Origin: CAZVJA01 sp964626885
GTDB lineage: Bacteria; Planctomycetota; Planctomycetia; Planctomycetales; Planctomycetaceae
Length of the DNA stretch: 11,212 nt
Direction of reading: 5' to 3'
Assembly (NCBI GenBank): GCA_964626885.1
Contig: CAZVJA010000176.1
Coordinates: 1 to 11,212, forward strand
The notes beneath the pieces are model-generated. The model searched no databases and was not told the origin of the DNA. It worked only from the letters and a program-made list of their open reading frames with translations. How positions within the stretch are numbered: the stretch's first letter is position 1; every line of letters starts with the position of its first letter. The translations under genes were made by a program, and so were the position numbers. Positions 1 to 5,705 of this stretch are shown piece after piece.

Positions 1-562
1 ACATTTCCTTGGCCCAGTCCCAGCGATAGGAGAGATGCTTGTCGTTGAAGATCGGGACGAAGCGGTTCGAGTCTTTCATCACCGCGACGATCTCGTCGAA
101 GAATCGCTTGCGGGGATATTCGACCTGCCCGAGTTCGTTCGTCGGATATTCGCCATGTTCGCCGATGGAGAGGACCGCATCGACCGCGAGCTTCTTCCCG
201 CCAAGCGTGAGAGCCTCGGCAATCGAGCCGAAGAGGGGGATGTTGAACTGCTTTGCGACGTCGCGGGCCATGTCGCCGTCGTGGAACTGGTCGGCGTAAA
301 ACGAAACGACGTCGACGCCGGGGTCGGTCTTCTGGCCGTTGAAGAGATACGGCACCAGGAAGTTTTCGAGAATGACGTGCGCGTGCAGACGATGCCGGAA
401 ATCGGTGAAGACGGCAGCGACTTTCGGGCGCTTGCCGGATTCGGCGGCGTGCGACAGGCCAGTGATGAACGCTCCCGGTGCGACGGCGGCCGCCCCGGCG
501 GCGAGCGTCGCACGGCCGGCGGTGTGGAGAAAATCGCGGCGGGAAAATGTGGCCTTTGTCAT
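1..562 (-). CDS. Tat-signal secreted protein of unknown function (3' end outside window)
   Basis: An open frame enters from the left edge and starts at an ATG at 560-562, giving 187 codons with the C-terminus outside the window. The start is supported by AGGAG at 571-575, eight bases upstream. The N-terminus carries a twin-arginine motif (SRRDFL, residues 7-12), then an Ala/Gly-rich hydrophobic stretch to about residue 36 and a plausible cleavage site near SHA-A (37-40), so export through the Tat pathway is expected. The mature part has alternating beta-strand and helix segments (VAAVFTDF, VDVVSFYADQF, LAVDAVLSIGEHGEYP) that suggest an alpha/beta, possibly Rossmann-like fold. I do not recognise the family; a distant link to Gfo/Idh/MocA-type proteins, which often carry Tat signals in planctomycetes, is only a guess. 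It is divergent from the SelA-like gene, with 205 bp between the starts. Confidence 0.82.
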   Translation of the reverse strand, partial: MTKATFSRRDFLHTAGRATLAAGAAAVAPGAFITGLSHAAESGKRPKVAAVFTDFRHRLHAHVILENFLVPYLFNGQKTDPGVDVVSFYADQFHDGDMARDVAKQFNIPLFGSIAEALTLGGKKLAVDAVLSIGEHGEYPTNELGQVEYPRKRFFDEIVAVMKDSNRFVPIFNDKHLSYRWDWAKEM

Positions 563-570
563 TCCTGTAT

Positions 571-575
571 CTCCT
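571..575 (-). promoter_or_regulatory. Ribosome binding site of the Tat-signal gene
   Basis: AGGAG on the minus strand, eight bases before the ATG at 562. It is one of the clearest Shine-Dalgarno sites in the window and fixes the start of the edge-truncated gene. Confidence 0.6.
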
Positions 576-648
576 GTGTTGCAGTTCTCGGCATGTGATG
601 TTGACTTCCTGGATTTCAGCCGGGCGCAGCCCGCGGACTTCTCTGGCT

Positions 649-676
649 GCTGACCGCTGAAAGCTGATCGCTTCTC
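649..676. repeat. Degenerate heptamer repeat, four units
   Basis: Four consecutive 7-base units begin with GCT: GCTGACC, GCTGAAA, GCTGATC, GCTTCTC. The first 24 bases match 3743-3766 at 22 positions. The array lies in the divergent gap between the Tat-signal gene and the SelA-like gene. A small hairpin, CGGGC-gca-GCCCG, sits just before it at 621-633. Confidence 0.6.
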
Positions 677-682
677 GCGGTT

Positions 683-711
683 TCGACATTCTAACCGACA
701 GGGCGTAAGAT
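683..711 (+). promoter_or_regulatory. Candidate sigma70-type promoter of the SelA-like gene
   Basis: TCGACA at 683-688 matches the -35 consensus at five of six positions. A 17-base spacer leads to TAAGAT at 706-711, four of six for the -10. Transcription would start near 718, giving a leader of about 50 bases before the ATG at 768. This would also place the alternative TTG start at 717 upstream of, or at, the first transcribed base. Found by eye only. Confidence 0.4.
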
Positions 712-767
712 GCACGTTGCGAATCGAACCTGCAACAAACAACGGACAAACAACACGCGAGTCATCA

Positions 768-1967
768 ATGGGTGTTTACGAAGATTTGGGGCTGCAGCCG
801 ATCATCAATGCCTCCGGCGCGGTGACCCGGCTCGGCGGCGCGCCGATGCCGGAGGCGGTGCAACAAGCGTGGCGGGACGCGGCGGCAGCGACGGTGTCGA
901 TCGAGCAGCTTCAGGCGGCGGCCTCGGCACGAATCGCAGCGGTCACAGGCGCGGAGGCGGGGCTCGTCACCAGCGGCGCGGCGGCGGCGATGATGCTCGG
1001 GACGGCAGCCATTCTCGCGGGAAACGATCCCGCCCGGATGGAACGTTTGCCGCACTGCGACGGCTTTCCGCACGAGATGGTCATCGCCCGCGAGCAGCGC
1101 AGCGGCTACGACCATGCGGTTCGCGCGGAGGGGGCGCGGCTGGTGGAGGTCGGCTTTCATGAGATCGTCGCGAACGCCGGCGTGCGGCGAGCCGAAGCGT
1201 GGGAGTACCGTGCCGCCATCGGACCGAACACCGCCGGGATTGTGTACGTCTATTCGCCGACGTCGTGCCCGCCGCTTGAGGAAGTTGTCGCGTGCGCGCA
1301 CGCGGCCGGCTTGTCGGTGCTGGTCGATGCCGCCGGCGAACTGCCGCCGCGCGAGAACTTGCGATCACTGATCGCGGCCGGAGCGGATCTGGTGGCGTTC
1401 AGCGGCGGGAAGGCGATTCGTGGGCCGCAGTCGAGCGGCATCTTGTGCGGGCGGAGTGATCTCATTGCCTCGGCGGCGGCGCAGATGCTCGACATGGACG
1501 ACCACCCGGAACTGTGGAACCCACCGTCGAAGCTCATCAATCGAGACCTGCTCGGCGGCATGCCGCGGCACGGGATTGGCCGGGCGCTCAAGGTGGGGAA
1601 GGAAGAGATCGTCGCGTTGCTTAAAGCGTTGGAGCTGTTCGCATCGGGAGCGTACGCGGAGGACGATGCGCGAACGCGGGCACGCCTCGAACGGATTGCG
1701 TCTGCGATCAAATCGCCGGCGGCGCGGTGCGCGATCCGCGAGACGCGCGGCGGAGCAGGGGCGCCGCTGCTGGAGATCGCGCTCGATGAAAAGTCGCTCG
1801 GCAGGACGGCGTTTGAGGTCTGCCGCCGTTTGCGCGCGGGAACGCCCGCGGTGTACGTTGGGCATGGGCGATTGCCGGAGGGAATTCTCATCATCAACCC
1901 GACCTGCGTGCGGGAGGAGCAGGTGGAGGGGTTGTGCAGGCGGTTGAATGAAGAATTGAATTCGTAG
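768..1967 (+). CDS. SelA-like PLP-dependent enzyme (L-seryl-tRNA(Sec) selenium transferase / D-glucosaminate-6-phosphate ammonia-lyase family)
   Basis: A 399-residue fold-type-I PLP protein of the SelA-related family. Visible marks are the N-terminal INASGAVTRLGG (13-24), the Gly/Ala-rich cofactor loop LVTSGAAAAMM (66-76), the strand LVDAAGELPP with Asp187 placed to contact the pyridine nitrogen, and FSGGKAIRGPQSSG, where Lys215 is the expected Schiff-base lysine. It is shorter than true bacterial SelA (about 460 residues) and begins directly at the domain that follows SelA's N-terminal tRNA-binding part, so selenocysteine synthesis is unlikely. The DgaE-type lyase branch is a better guess, but no sugar-acid aldolase or transporter lies beside it. 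I chose ATG 768 over TTG 717 because family similarity begins at GVYEDLGLQPIINASG and a candidate promoter overlaps the upstream start. No strong ribosome site is visible. Confidence 0.85.
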   Translation: MGVYEDLGLQPIINASGAVTRLGGAPMPEAVQQAWRDAAAATVSIEQLQAAASARIAAVTGAEAGLVTSGAAAAMMLGTAAILAGNDPARMERLPHCDGFPHEMVIAREQRSGYDHAVRAEGARLVEVGFHEIVANAGVRRAEAWEYRAAIGPNTAGIVYVYSPTSCPPLEEVVACAHAAGLSVLVDAAGELPPRENLRSLIAAGADLVAFSGGKAIRGPQSSGILCGRSDLIASAAAQMLDMDDHPELWNPPSKLINRDLLGGMPRHGIGRALKVGKEEIVALLKALELFASGAYAEDDARTRARLERIASAIKSPAARCAIRETRGGAGAPLLEIALDEKSLGRTAFEVCRRLRAGTPAVYVGHGRLPEGILIINPTCVREEQVEGLCRRLNEELNS

Positions 1968-2001
1968 GCCAAAAACTCAAGGTGGCCGGAGTCCGAGACA
2001 T

Positions 2002-2007
2002 TATAAT
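2002..2007 (+). promoter_or_regulatory. Candidate -10 box of the lipoprotein gene
   Basis: A perfect TATAAT hexamer lies in the 91-bp gap after the SelA-like stop. Transcription would start near 2014, about 45 bases before the lipoprotein ATG. No good -35 hexamer sits 16-18 bases upstream and there is no extended -10 TG, so the site may be weak, activator-dependent or fortuitous. Confidence 0.4.
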
Positions 2008-2047
2008 GCCAGAACCAATCGCGAAGTGAGTGGCCGTGGGCACAATC

Positions 2048-2053
2048 GGAGAA
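2048..2053 (+). promoter_or_regulatory. Ribosome binding site of the lipoprotein gene
   Basis: GGAGAA lies five bases before the ATG at 2059. It selects that start over the upstream in-frame GTG at 2026, which has no such site and would add eleven residues that do not resemble a signal peptide. Confidence 0.55.
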
Positions 2054-2058
2054 CGACG

Positions 2059-2508
2059 ATGGATTTCCAAATGCGCGGTCGAACCAAGGGTTTATGGCGG
2101 GTGACCGGCTGCGTCCTGCTCGTGCAATTGACGGGGTGCGGTTTCTTCGGCCCGAAGCCTATCCCGACAGATTCGATGAAGGCAGTGGCAGAGGGCATCG
2201 CCGTCGATGAGAAGTATGAATTATATCTTCGCCACCAGGAGGGACGTTTCCCCGACTCGACGTGCGTGTTTGCAAAGTGGAGTGGAAAAGAGATTGCTGT
2301 CTTCGTCTATCCCGAAGAGATTGAGCCGCCGGTGGGGATGAAACGATTGGAGCACAAGATTAAAGACGATGGCGAACTTCTCATCCGGACTGAGACCGAA
2401 TACCCCGCCCAGTGGGTGCTCAATGGCGAGGAGCATTTAGGGGGAATGAGCATCGTACGGGCAAACAAAACGCAAGAAAACTCAAGCGGCCGGGTGGCAC
2501 GACCCTGA
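2059..2508 (+). CDS. Small predicted lipoprotein, unknown function
   Basis: A 149-residue protein with a type-II signal peptide: basic start (MRGRTKGLWR), hydrophobic core CVLLVQ, and lipobox LTGC (24-27) with Cys27 as the lipidated residue, so it should be membrane-anchored and face the periplasm or outer membrane. The mature part is a small, charged domain of alternating strands (EIAVFVYPEEI, GELLIRTETEYPAQWVL) that I do not recognise. Planctomycetes carry many such orphan lipoproteins. The start is fixed by GGAGAA at 2048-2053. The last dozen residues (KTQENSSGRVARP) are encoded by DNA that looks like the edge of the repeat-rich junction downstream, so the native C-terminus may once have been different. 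It is converging with the SGNH hydrolase gene and probably has its own promoter. Confidence 0.68.
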   Translation: MDFQMRGRTKGLWRVTGCVLLVQLTGCGFFGPKPIPTDSMKAVAEGIAVDEKYELYLRHQEGRFPDSTCVFAKWSGKEIAVFVYPEEIEPPVGMKRLEHKIKDDGELLIRTETEYPAQWVLNGEEHLGGMSIVRANKTQENSSGRVARP

Positions 2509-2561
2509 GGCCTTGCGAAGGGCGTGGTGAGTGTTGATGCTGCTTTGTTCTGGGGTTTCCC

Positions 2562-2580
2562 GCGTGACGCTCCGTTACGC
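2562..2580. repeat. Hairpin GCGTGACG-ctc-CGTTACGC
   Basis: Eight-base arms with one G-T pair and a three-base loop, in the convergent gap 54 bases after the lipoprotein stop. No T-tract follows, so it is not a canonical intrinsic terminator. It is the first of several hairpins that fill the 292-bp gap 2509-2800, which contains no convincing gene. Confidence 0.45.
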
Positions 2581-2593
2581 CCCAGGTTTCGAA

Positions 2594-2626
2594 CCGGGGC
2601 ACGCTTCGCTTTGCCCCGGCCACCCG
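2594..2626. repeat. 33-bp hairpin repeat, copy 1 (CCGGGGCA...TGCCCCGG)
   Basis: Perfect eight-base inverted arms (2594-2601 and 2612-2619) around a ten-base loop, followed by CCACCCG. The whole 33 bp recurs at 10506-10538 with a single difference, there inside the hemY coding sequence. Confidence 0.75.
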
Positions 2627-2658
2627 AGAACGCAACGGAGCGCGACATCTGTTTCATC

Positions 2659-2679
2659 GGTCCGCACAGCGGACCCTAC
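2659..2679. repeat. 21-bp hairpin repeat, copy 1 (GGTCCGC-aca-GCGGACC)
   Basis: Perfect seven-base arms with a three-base loop (2659-2675) followed by CTAC. An identical 21-bp copy lies 117 bases downstream at 2776-2796. Confidence 0.75.
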
Positions 2680-2696
2680 GAAAGCGTCAGGAGAAA

Positions 2697-2725
2697 CACT
2701 GCCGGACAAGCCGGCAGTGGCACAC
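2697..2725. repeat. CACTGCCGG hairpin repeat, copy 1
   Basis: CACTGCCGG-acaag-CCGGCAGTG (2697-2719) followed by GCACAC. A second, diverged copy is at 2741-2770. Most differences between the two lie at paired stem positions, which suggests the stem itself is maintained. Confidence 0.7.
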
Positions 2726-2740
2726 CAGCGTCGCGAATCG

Positions 2741-2770
2741 CACTGCTGAGCAAGCTCGGCAGTGGCACAC
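2741..2770. repeat. CACTGC hairpin repeat, copy 2
   Basis: CACTGCTGAG-caag-CTCGGCAGTG (2741-2764) followed by GCACAC. Compared with the copy at 2697, the inner stem changed from CCGG/CCGG to TGAG/CTCG, keeping nine Watson-Crick pairs and one T-G pair. Confidence 0.7.
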
Positions 2771-2775
2771 CCGAT

Positions 2776-2796
2776 GGTCCGCACAGCGGACCCTAC
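2776..2796. repeat. 21-bp hairpin repeat, copy 2 (GGTCCGC-aca-GCGGACC)
   Basis: Identical to 2659-2679. On the minus strand the hairpin begins nine bases after the stop of the SGNH hydrolase, so it could mark or protect that transcript's 3' end. It lacks a following T-tract, so I do not call it a terminator. Confidence 0.75.
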
Positions 2797-2800
2797 AAAT

Positions 2801-3541
2801 TCATTCACACGAGCAGGGAACGACCTCTTCGATGACCGGCAGCATCGTTTCCATCATGAATTTGTGGCCGGGGACGTTCGGGTGGCATTGGTCAGTGGTC
2901 CAGCTGCCGATGTCGAAGCCTTCGTCGCGCTTTTTGCTCCAGGCGGCGTAATGATCGACGAGCGGAACTTTCATCTCGCGGGCGACTTCGCGGCAGGCGG
3001 CGACGAATGGTTCTAGCCGGACGTTCGGATGTTCGCCGACGCCGTTCGGGCCGGCTTTATCTCCCCAGCGGGGCTCGGTCATCAGGATCGGTTCGATCTT
3101 CGCGGCACGGAGCCGCTTCACCAGCTCGCGAAGGTTATCGCGGAACTGCTCGACCGTCAGCCGGCTGGTCGTCGCCCCTTTGTCGACATAGCTGTCGTTG
3201 GTGCCGTACATGATGGTGACGAAGTTCGGCTTCTTCGCGAGGACGTCTTTCTCCAACCGCTGAAGAGCCTGATCGGTCCGTTCGCCACCGATGCCGACGT
3301 TCGTGACGCTGACGTGGTGGTCTTTCTTCCTGAGGGCGGCTTCGAGGAACGCGGAGAAAGTTTCTTCGGGACGGACCCCTTCGCGGTACCCTTTGGTGAT
3401 GGAGTCGCCGAGGGTGACGATACGAATTTCCTCGGGGGCCGCGGGCTTGGCGGTTTTATCGGCGGCCAGAGCCGCGATCGGAAATGTCGTGACGAAAATT
3501 GCGAACGCGGCAAACGAGAGTTGCTTATGGATGCGATGCAT
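2801..3541 (-). CDS. Secreted SGNH/GDSL-family hydrolase
   Basis: A 246-residue protein with a Sec signal peptide (basic MHRIHK, hydrophobic 8-24, cleavage near ALAA at 27). The SGNH blocks are all present: block I TLGDSITKG with nucleophile Ser47, block II glycine in NVGIGG (81-86), block III GTND (113-116) with the oxyanion Asn115, and block V DQCH with Asp217 and His220 completing the triad. The family includes esterases, lipases and carbohydrate acetyl-esterases; planctomycete secreted members often act on acetylated polysaccharides, but the substrate cannot be read from the sequence. The C-terminus VVPCSCE carries two cysteines. The start is supported by AGGA at 3550-3553, eight bases upstream. 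It follows the SDR gene after a 246-bp repeat-filled gap and converges with the lipoprotein gene, so separate transcription is likely. Confidence 0.9.
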   Translation of the reverse strand: MHRIHKQLSFAAFAIFVTTFPIAALAADKTAKPAAPEEIRIVTLGDSITKGYREGVRPEETFSAFLEAALRKKDHHVSVTNVGIGGERTDQALQRLEKDVLAKKPNFVTIMYGTNDSYVDKGATTSRLTVEQFRDNLRELVKRLRAAKIEPILMTEPRWGDKAGPNGVGEHPNVRLEPFVAACREVAREMKVPLVDHYAAWSKKRDEGFDIGSWTTDQCHPNVPGHKFMMETMLPVIEEVVPCSCE

Positions 3542-3611
3542 GCGGCTGTTCCTGGTTTCTCAGATTGTGAGCAGATATCGCGCGACGATCACCCCTCAAG
3601 TGAACGACTTC

Positions 3612-3652
3612 CCCCTCACCCCAGACCTCTCTCCCGCGGGGGGAGAGGGGAG
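3612..3652. repeat. 41-bp C-rich hairpin repeat, copy 1 (CCCCTCACCC...GAGGGGAG)
   Basis: Matches 5706-5746 at 35 of 41 positions. It folds into a GC-rich hairpin (CCTCTCTCCC against the following G-rich arm). Translated in one frame it gives PHPRPLSRGGRGE, a string familiar from spurious database ORFs in many bacteria. It lies in the gap before the SGNH hydrolase gene. No T-tract is present on either side. Confidence 0.7.
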
Positions 3653-3677
3653 TACTCCCGCCCCCCTGCTTGAGTCG

Positions 3678-3726
3678 TCCGATGGCAAGTTATCCGACAA
3701 CAAGTAGTCCGACGACAAGTCGTCGG
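3678..3726. repeat. Three 15-bp tandem units ending in a perfect hairpin
   Basis: The units are TCCGATGGCAAGTTA, TCCGACAACAAGTAG and TCCGACGACAAGTCG (3678-3722). The last unit plus four bases makes CCGACGAC-aa-GTCGTCGG (3709-3726), a perfect inverted repeat of eight-base arms. Confidence 0.65.
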
Positions 3727-3742
3727 CTTGGGATTCTGATTC

Positions 3743-3791
3743 GCTGACTGCTGAAAGCTGATTGCTAACCGCTGAAGGCTGCCCGCTCTAT
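3743..3791. repeat. Degenerate heptamer repeat, seven units, running into the SDR stop codon
   Basis: Seven consecutive 7-base units each begin with GCT (GCTGACT, GCTGAAA, GCTGATT, GCTAACC, GCTGAAG, GCTGCCC, GCTCTAT). The last unit covers the SDR stop codon (3788-3790). The array is the same family as those at 649 and, inverted, at 5592. Confidence 0.65.
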
Positions 3792-4561
3792 TCCGGTGTG
3801 ACGTAGGCGGCGGTGATGCCGCCGTCGACGACGAACTCGCTGCCGGTCATGAAGGAAGATTCATCGGAGGCGAGGAACAGGGCCGCCTGAGCCATTTCCC
3901 GCGCTTCGCCGAACCGGCCGACAGGAATGTGGACGAGCCGGCGTTGTTTTTTCTCCGGCGTGTTGAGGAAGCTCATCAGGAGTTCGGTGTGCAATGGACC
4001 GGGGCAGAGGGCATTGACGCGGATGTTCTCGCGGGCGTGAATGATCGCCAGTTCGCGGGTCATCGAGAGGACGCCTCCTTTGCTGGCGGTGTAGGCGAGT
4101 TGCGGCGTGGCGGCTCCCATCAGCGCGACAAACGAAGCGGTGTTGATGATCGACCCGCCCCCCGCGCGGCGAATGGCCGGGATGCCGTACTTACAGCCGA
4201 GGAAGACCCCCTTGAGGTTGATGGCCATTGTCAGATCCCAGACCTGTTCGGTCGTCGTCTCGGCGTTGTCGTCTTGCGAGTGCATGATGCCGGCGTTGTT
4301 GAACAGGATATCGAGCTTGCCGAAGTTCTTTTCAGCGGCTTGCACCATTTTCTCGCAGTCGGTGGCTTTGGAGACGTCGGCATGCACGAAGACCGCGCGG
4401 CCTCCCTGCTTTTCGATCATCGCGACGGTTTCCTGGCCGGCAGCATCGGTAACATCGGCGACGACGATGGCCGCCCCTTCGCGGCTGAAGAGGAGGGCCG
4501 ATTCGCGGCCGATGCCGCTGGCAGCGCCAGTGATGACGGCGACTTTGTCTTTCAAACGCAT
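3788..4561 (-). CDS. Short-chain dehydrogenase/reductase (classical SDR, NAD-type)
   Basis: A 257-residue classical SDR. The cofactor motif TGAASGIG is at 11-18. Asp36 ends the second strand (VVAD), which favours NAD(H) over NADP(H). NNAG is at 88-91, and the catalytic tetrad is Asn115, Ser143, Tyr157 and Lys161 (YTASK). The C-terminus FMTGSEFVVDGGITA is typical of the 3-oxoacyl-ACP reductase/glucose 1-dehydrogenase-like group, whose substrates cannot be read from sequence. I start at ATG 4561 (MRLKDKVAVITG), with AGGA at 4569-4572 seven bases upstream, rather than thirteen codons further out, because the fold begins here. It lies downstream of the amine-catabolism genes on the same strand, 272 bp after the hydrolase. 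Oxidising a gamma-glutamylated alcohol would fit, but equally it may be unrelated. Confidence 0.9.
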   Translation of the reverse strand: MRLKDKVAVITGAASGIGRESALLFSREGAAIVVADVTDAAGQETVAMIEKQGGRAVFVHADVSKATDCEKMVQAAEKNFGKLDILFNNAGIMHSQDDNAETTTEQVWDLTMAINLKGVFLGCKYGIPAIRRAGGGSIINTASFVALMGAATPQLAYTASKGGVLSMTRELAIIHARENIRVNALCPGPLHTELLMSFLNTPEKKQRRLVHIPVGRFGEAREMAQAALFLASDESSFMTGSEFVVDGGITAAYVTPE

Positions 4562-4568
4562 GGATGGT

Positions 4569-4572
4569 TCCT
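4569..4572 (-). promoter_or_regulatory. Ribosome binding site of the SDR gene
   Basis: AGGA on the minus strand, seven bases before the ATG at 4561. It decides between that start and an upstream in-frame alternative ending at 4600, which would run into the heptamer repeat. Confidence 0.5.
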
Positions 4573-4589
4573 GGGTGTAGAGGGTCAGA

Positions 4590-4655
4590 GCTGTCAGCAA
4601 TCAGCGATCAGCAAGAAGAAGTCCAAGGTCCAAAGTCTAAAGTCCAGAGTCGAAA
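4590..4655. repeat. Degenerate 7-bp-period repeats, two phases
   Basis: GCTGTCA, GCAATCA, GCGATCA, GCAAGAA run from 4590 to 4617. After a three-base phase break, GTCCAAG, GTCCAAA, GTCTAAA, GTCCAGA, GTCGAAA run from 4621 to 4655. The array begins 28 bases upstream of the SDR start. With the palindrome at 4689 it fills most of the gap 4562-4833, which has no gene. Confidence 0.65.
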
Positions 4656-4688
4656 AGACAAGTAGTTGCTACAGGCGGATTCAAAATC

Positions 4689-4766
4689 GGGAGGGCGAGG
4701 CTCCCGCCGAGCCGCTGCATCCGAAAGTCTCTGATTGTGGCGGCTCCGACGGAGCGTCGCCCTCCC
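4689..4766. repeat. 78-bp palindromic repeat, intergenic copy (APAEP...GASPS element)
   Basis: Perfect ten-base ends GGGAGGGCGA and TCGCCCTCCC close an imperfect 27-base stem (23 of 27 positions pair) around a 24-base loop. An outer TTCAA/TTTGAA stem lies at 4680-4684 and 4778-4783. The copy at 10572-10649 has the same length and matches at 70 of 78 positions. Both strands can be read as GEAPAEP- or GGSxGASPS-like peptides, a string common in planctomycete gene predictions. No transposase is present, so the element would have to move, if it does, by a partner elsewhere. Confidence 0.85.
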
Positions 4767-4833
4767 ATAAGCAAGGCTTTGAAACCACCTCCAGGCCGTC
4801 AGCAACGCTTCATGTTCTTTGGAGATTGAAAGG

Positions 4834-5580
4834 TCAATCCTTCGCCGACTCTCTCTCAGCGATGGCGCGTATGCGGGGGCTGATGGCTTTGGTCGCAGCG
4901 ACGAAGCCATTGAACAGCCGCTGTTGCGTGGCGTTCGTCGCGGCGGTCAGTTCGGGGTGCCATTGAACCGCGACCAACCAGGGGTGCGCCGCCATTTCGA
5001 CCGCCTCAATGGTTCCGTCCGGGGCATGTGCCACGACTGTCAGCCCGCCGGCGACGTTTTCAATTCCCTGGTGATGCCAGCTCGTCGCCGTGAACTCGAG
5101 ATCGACAATAATCTCCGCCAGTCGGGACCCCGACTTCACGCGAATGGGGTGCTCGGCCGGCTCGCGCGGCGGGAGACGATGAATGACATTTTCGCCGACG
5201 ACGTCGGGGAGATGCTCGTGCAGCGTGCCGCCGAGCGCGACGTTCAGCACCTGCAAGCCGCGACAAATGCCGAAGGTTGGCATGCCGCGATCGACGGCGG
5301 TCCGGGCGAGGTGGATTTCGCTCTTGTCCCGCTCATGATCGACACTATAGACCATTTCGTGCATTTCGCCTCCGTAGTGCTGTGGGTCGATATCGCCCCC
5401 TCCGGCGAGAATCAGCCCGTCGACGAACGAGGCCACCAATTCGATCGCTTCGTCCCCCGGCGGAAGCAGCACCGGAACGCCGCCGGCGCGTCGCACCGCG
5501 TCGACATAATCTCCCGGCGCACGGAAGCGGTTGTCCTCGTCTCGCCCGTAAGTGGTGATGCCGATGATCGGTTTGGTCAT
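4834..5580 (-). CDS. Gamma-glutamyl amine/amide hydrolase of the peptidase C26 family (PuuD-like)
   Basis: A 248-residue class-I glutamine amidotransferase-like hydrolase. The nucleophile elbow is FGICRG with Cys106, and the other catalytic residues are His208 and Glu210 in VQWHPE. LILAGGGDIDPQHYG (56-70) and FTATSWHHQGIE are typical of the gamma-glutamyl-GABA hydrolase group (E. coli PuuD, 254 residues), which removes glutamate from gamma-glutamylated products in the cytoplasm. No synthetase domain is fused, so it is a stand-alone hydrolase. It lies two genes downstream of the amine permease and directly after the PuuA-like ligase, the expected partner of such a hydrolase. The precise substrate is open. 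The start at ATG 5580 opens directly on MTKPIIGITTY, the usual family N-terminus; upstream GAAGG is rather far (12 bases) and lies inside a heptamer repeat. Confidence 0.9.
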   Translation of the reverse strand: MTKPIIGITTYGRDEDNRFRAPGDYVDAVRRAGGVPVLLPPGDEAIELVASFVDGLILAGGGDIDPQHYGGEMHEMVYSVDHERDKSEIHLARTAVDRGMPTFGICRGLQVLNVALGGTLHEHLPDVVGENVIHRLPPREPAEHPIRVKSGSRLAEIIVDLEFTATSWHHQGIENVAGGLTVVAHAPDGTIEAVEMAAHPWLVAVQWHPELTAATNATQQRLFNGFVAATKAISPRIRAIAERESAKD

Positions 5581-5591
5581 GATGAAAACAA

Positions 5592-5622
5592 GCCTTCAGC
5601 GTTCAGCTTTCAGCGATCAGCC
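5592..5622. repeat. Degenerate heptamer repeat (inverted GCTGA family)
   Basis: GCCTTCA, GCGTTCA, GCTTTCA, GCGATCA read on the plus strand; on the minus strand these become GCTGANN units like those at 649 and 3743. The array begins 12 bases upstream of the hydrolase start. A purine-rich low-complexity stretch (AGGAGGACGGAAGGAGGAAG and similar, about 5623-5662) follows. Confidence 0.6.
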
Positions 5623-5705
5623 AGAAGACAAGGAGGACGGAAGGAGGAAGACAGAGGACGGGAAATCCCAGAGTCCGATTTGCTGAAACCCGAAGCATAC
5701 TTTGC

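Noticed and set aside
768..1967. A selenocysteine operon
   Set aside because: The SelA-like protein lacks the N-terminal part of true SelA, and no selB, selD or tRNA(Sec) lies nearby.
2524..2835. Small open frames in the convergent junction
   Set aside because: Their translations are those of the hairpin repeats, without ribosome sites or any protein-like composition.
3709..3726. Perfect hairpin as an intrinsic terminator of the SDR gene
   Set aside because: No run of T follows on either strand, and the loop is only two bases; it is better described as part of the tandem repeat.
4689..4766. Palindrome as an insertion sequence or MITE with target duplication
   Set aside because: No transposase is present and I could find no matching direct duplication flanking either copy; it remains a repeat of unknown mobility.
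3929..4966. 345-codon plus-strand open frame across the SDR gene
   Set aside because: It is antisense to a gene with all SDR motifs, has no recognisable domain and runs on into the repeat DNA; long antisense frames are expected at this G+C.
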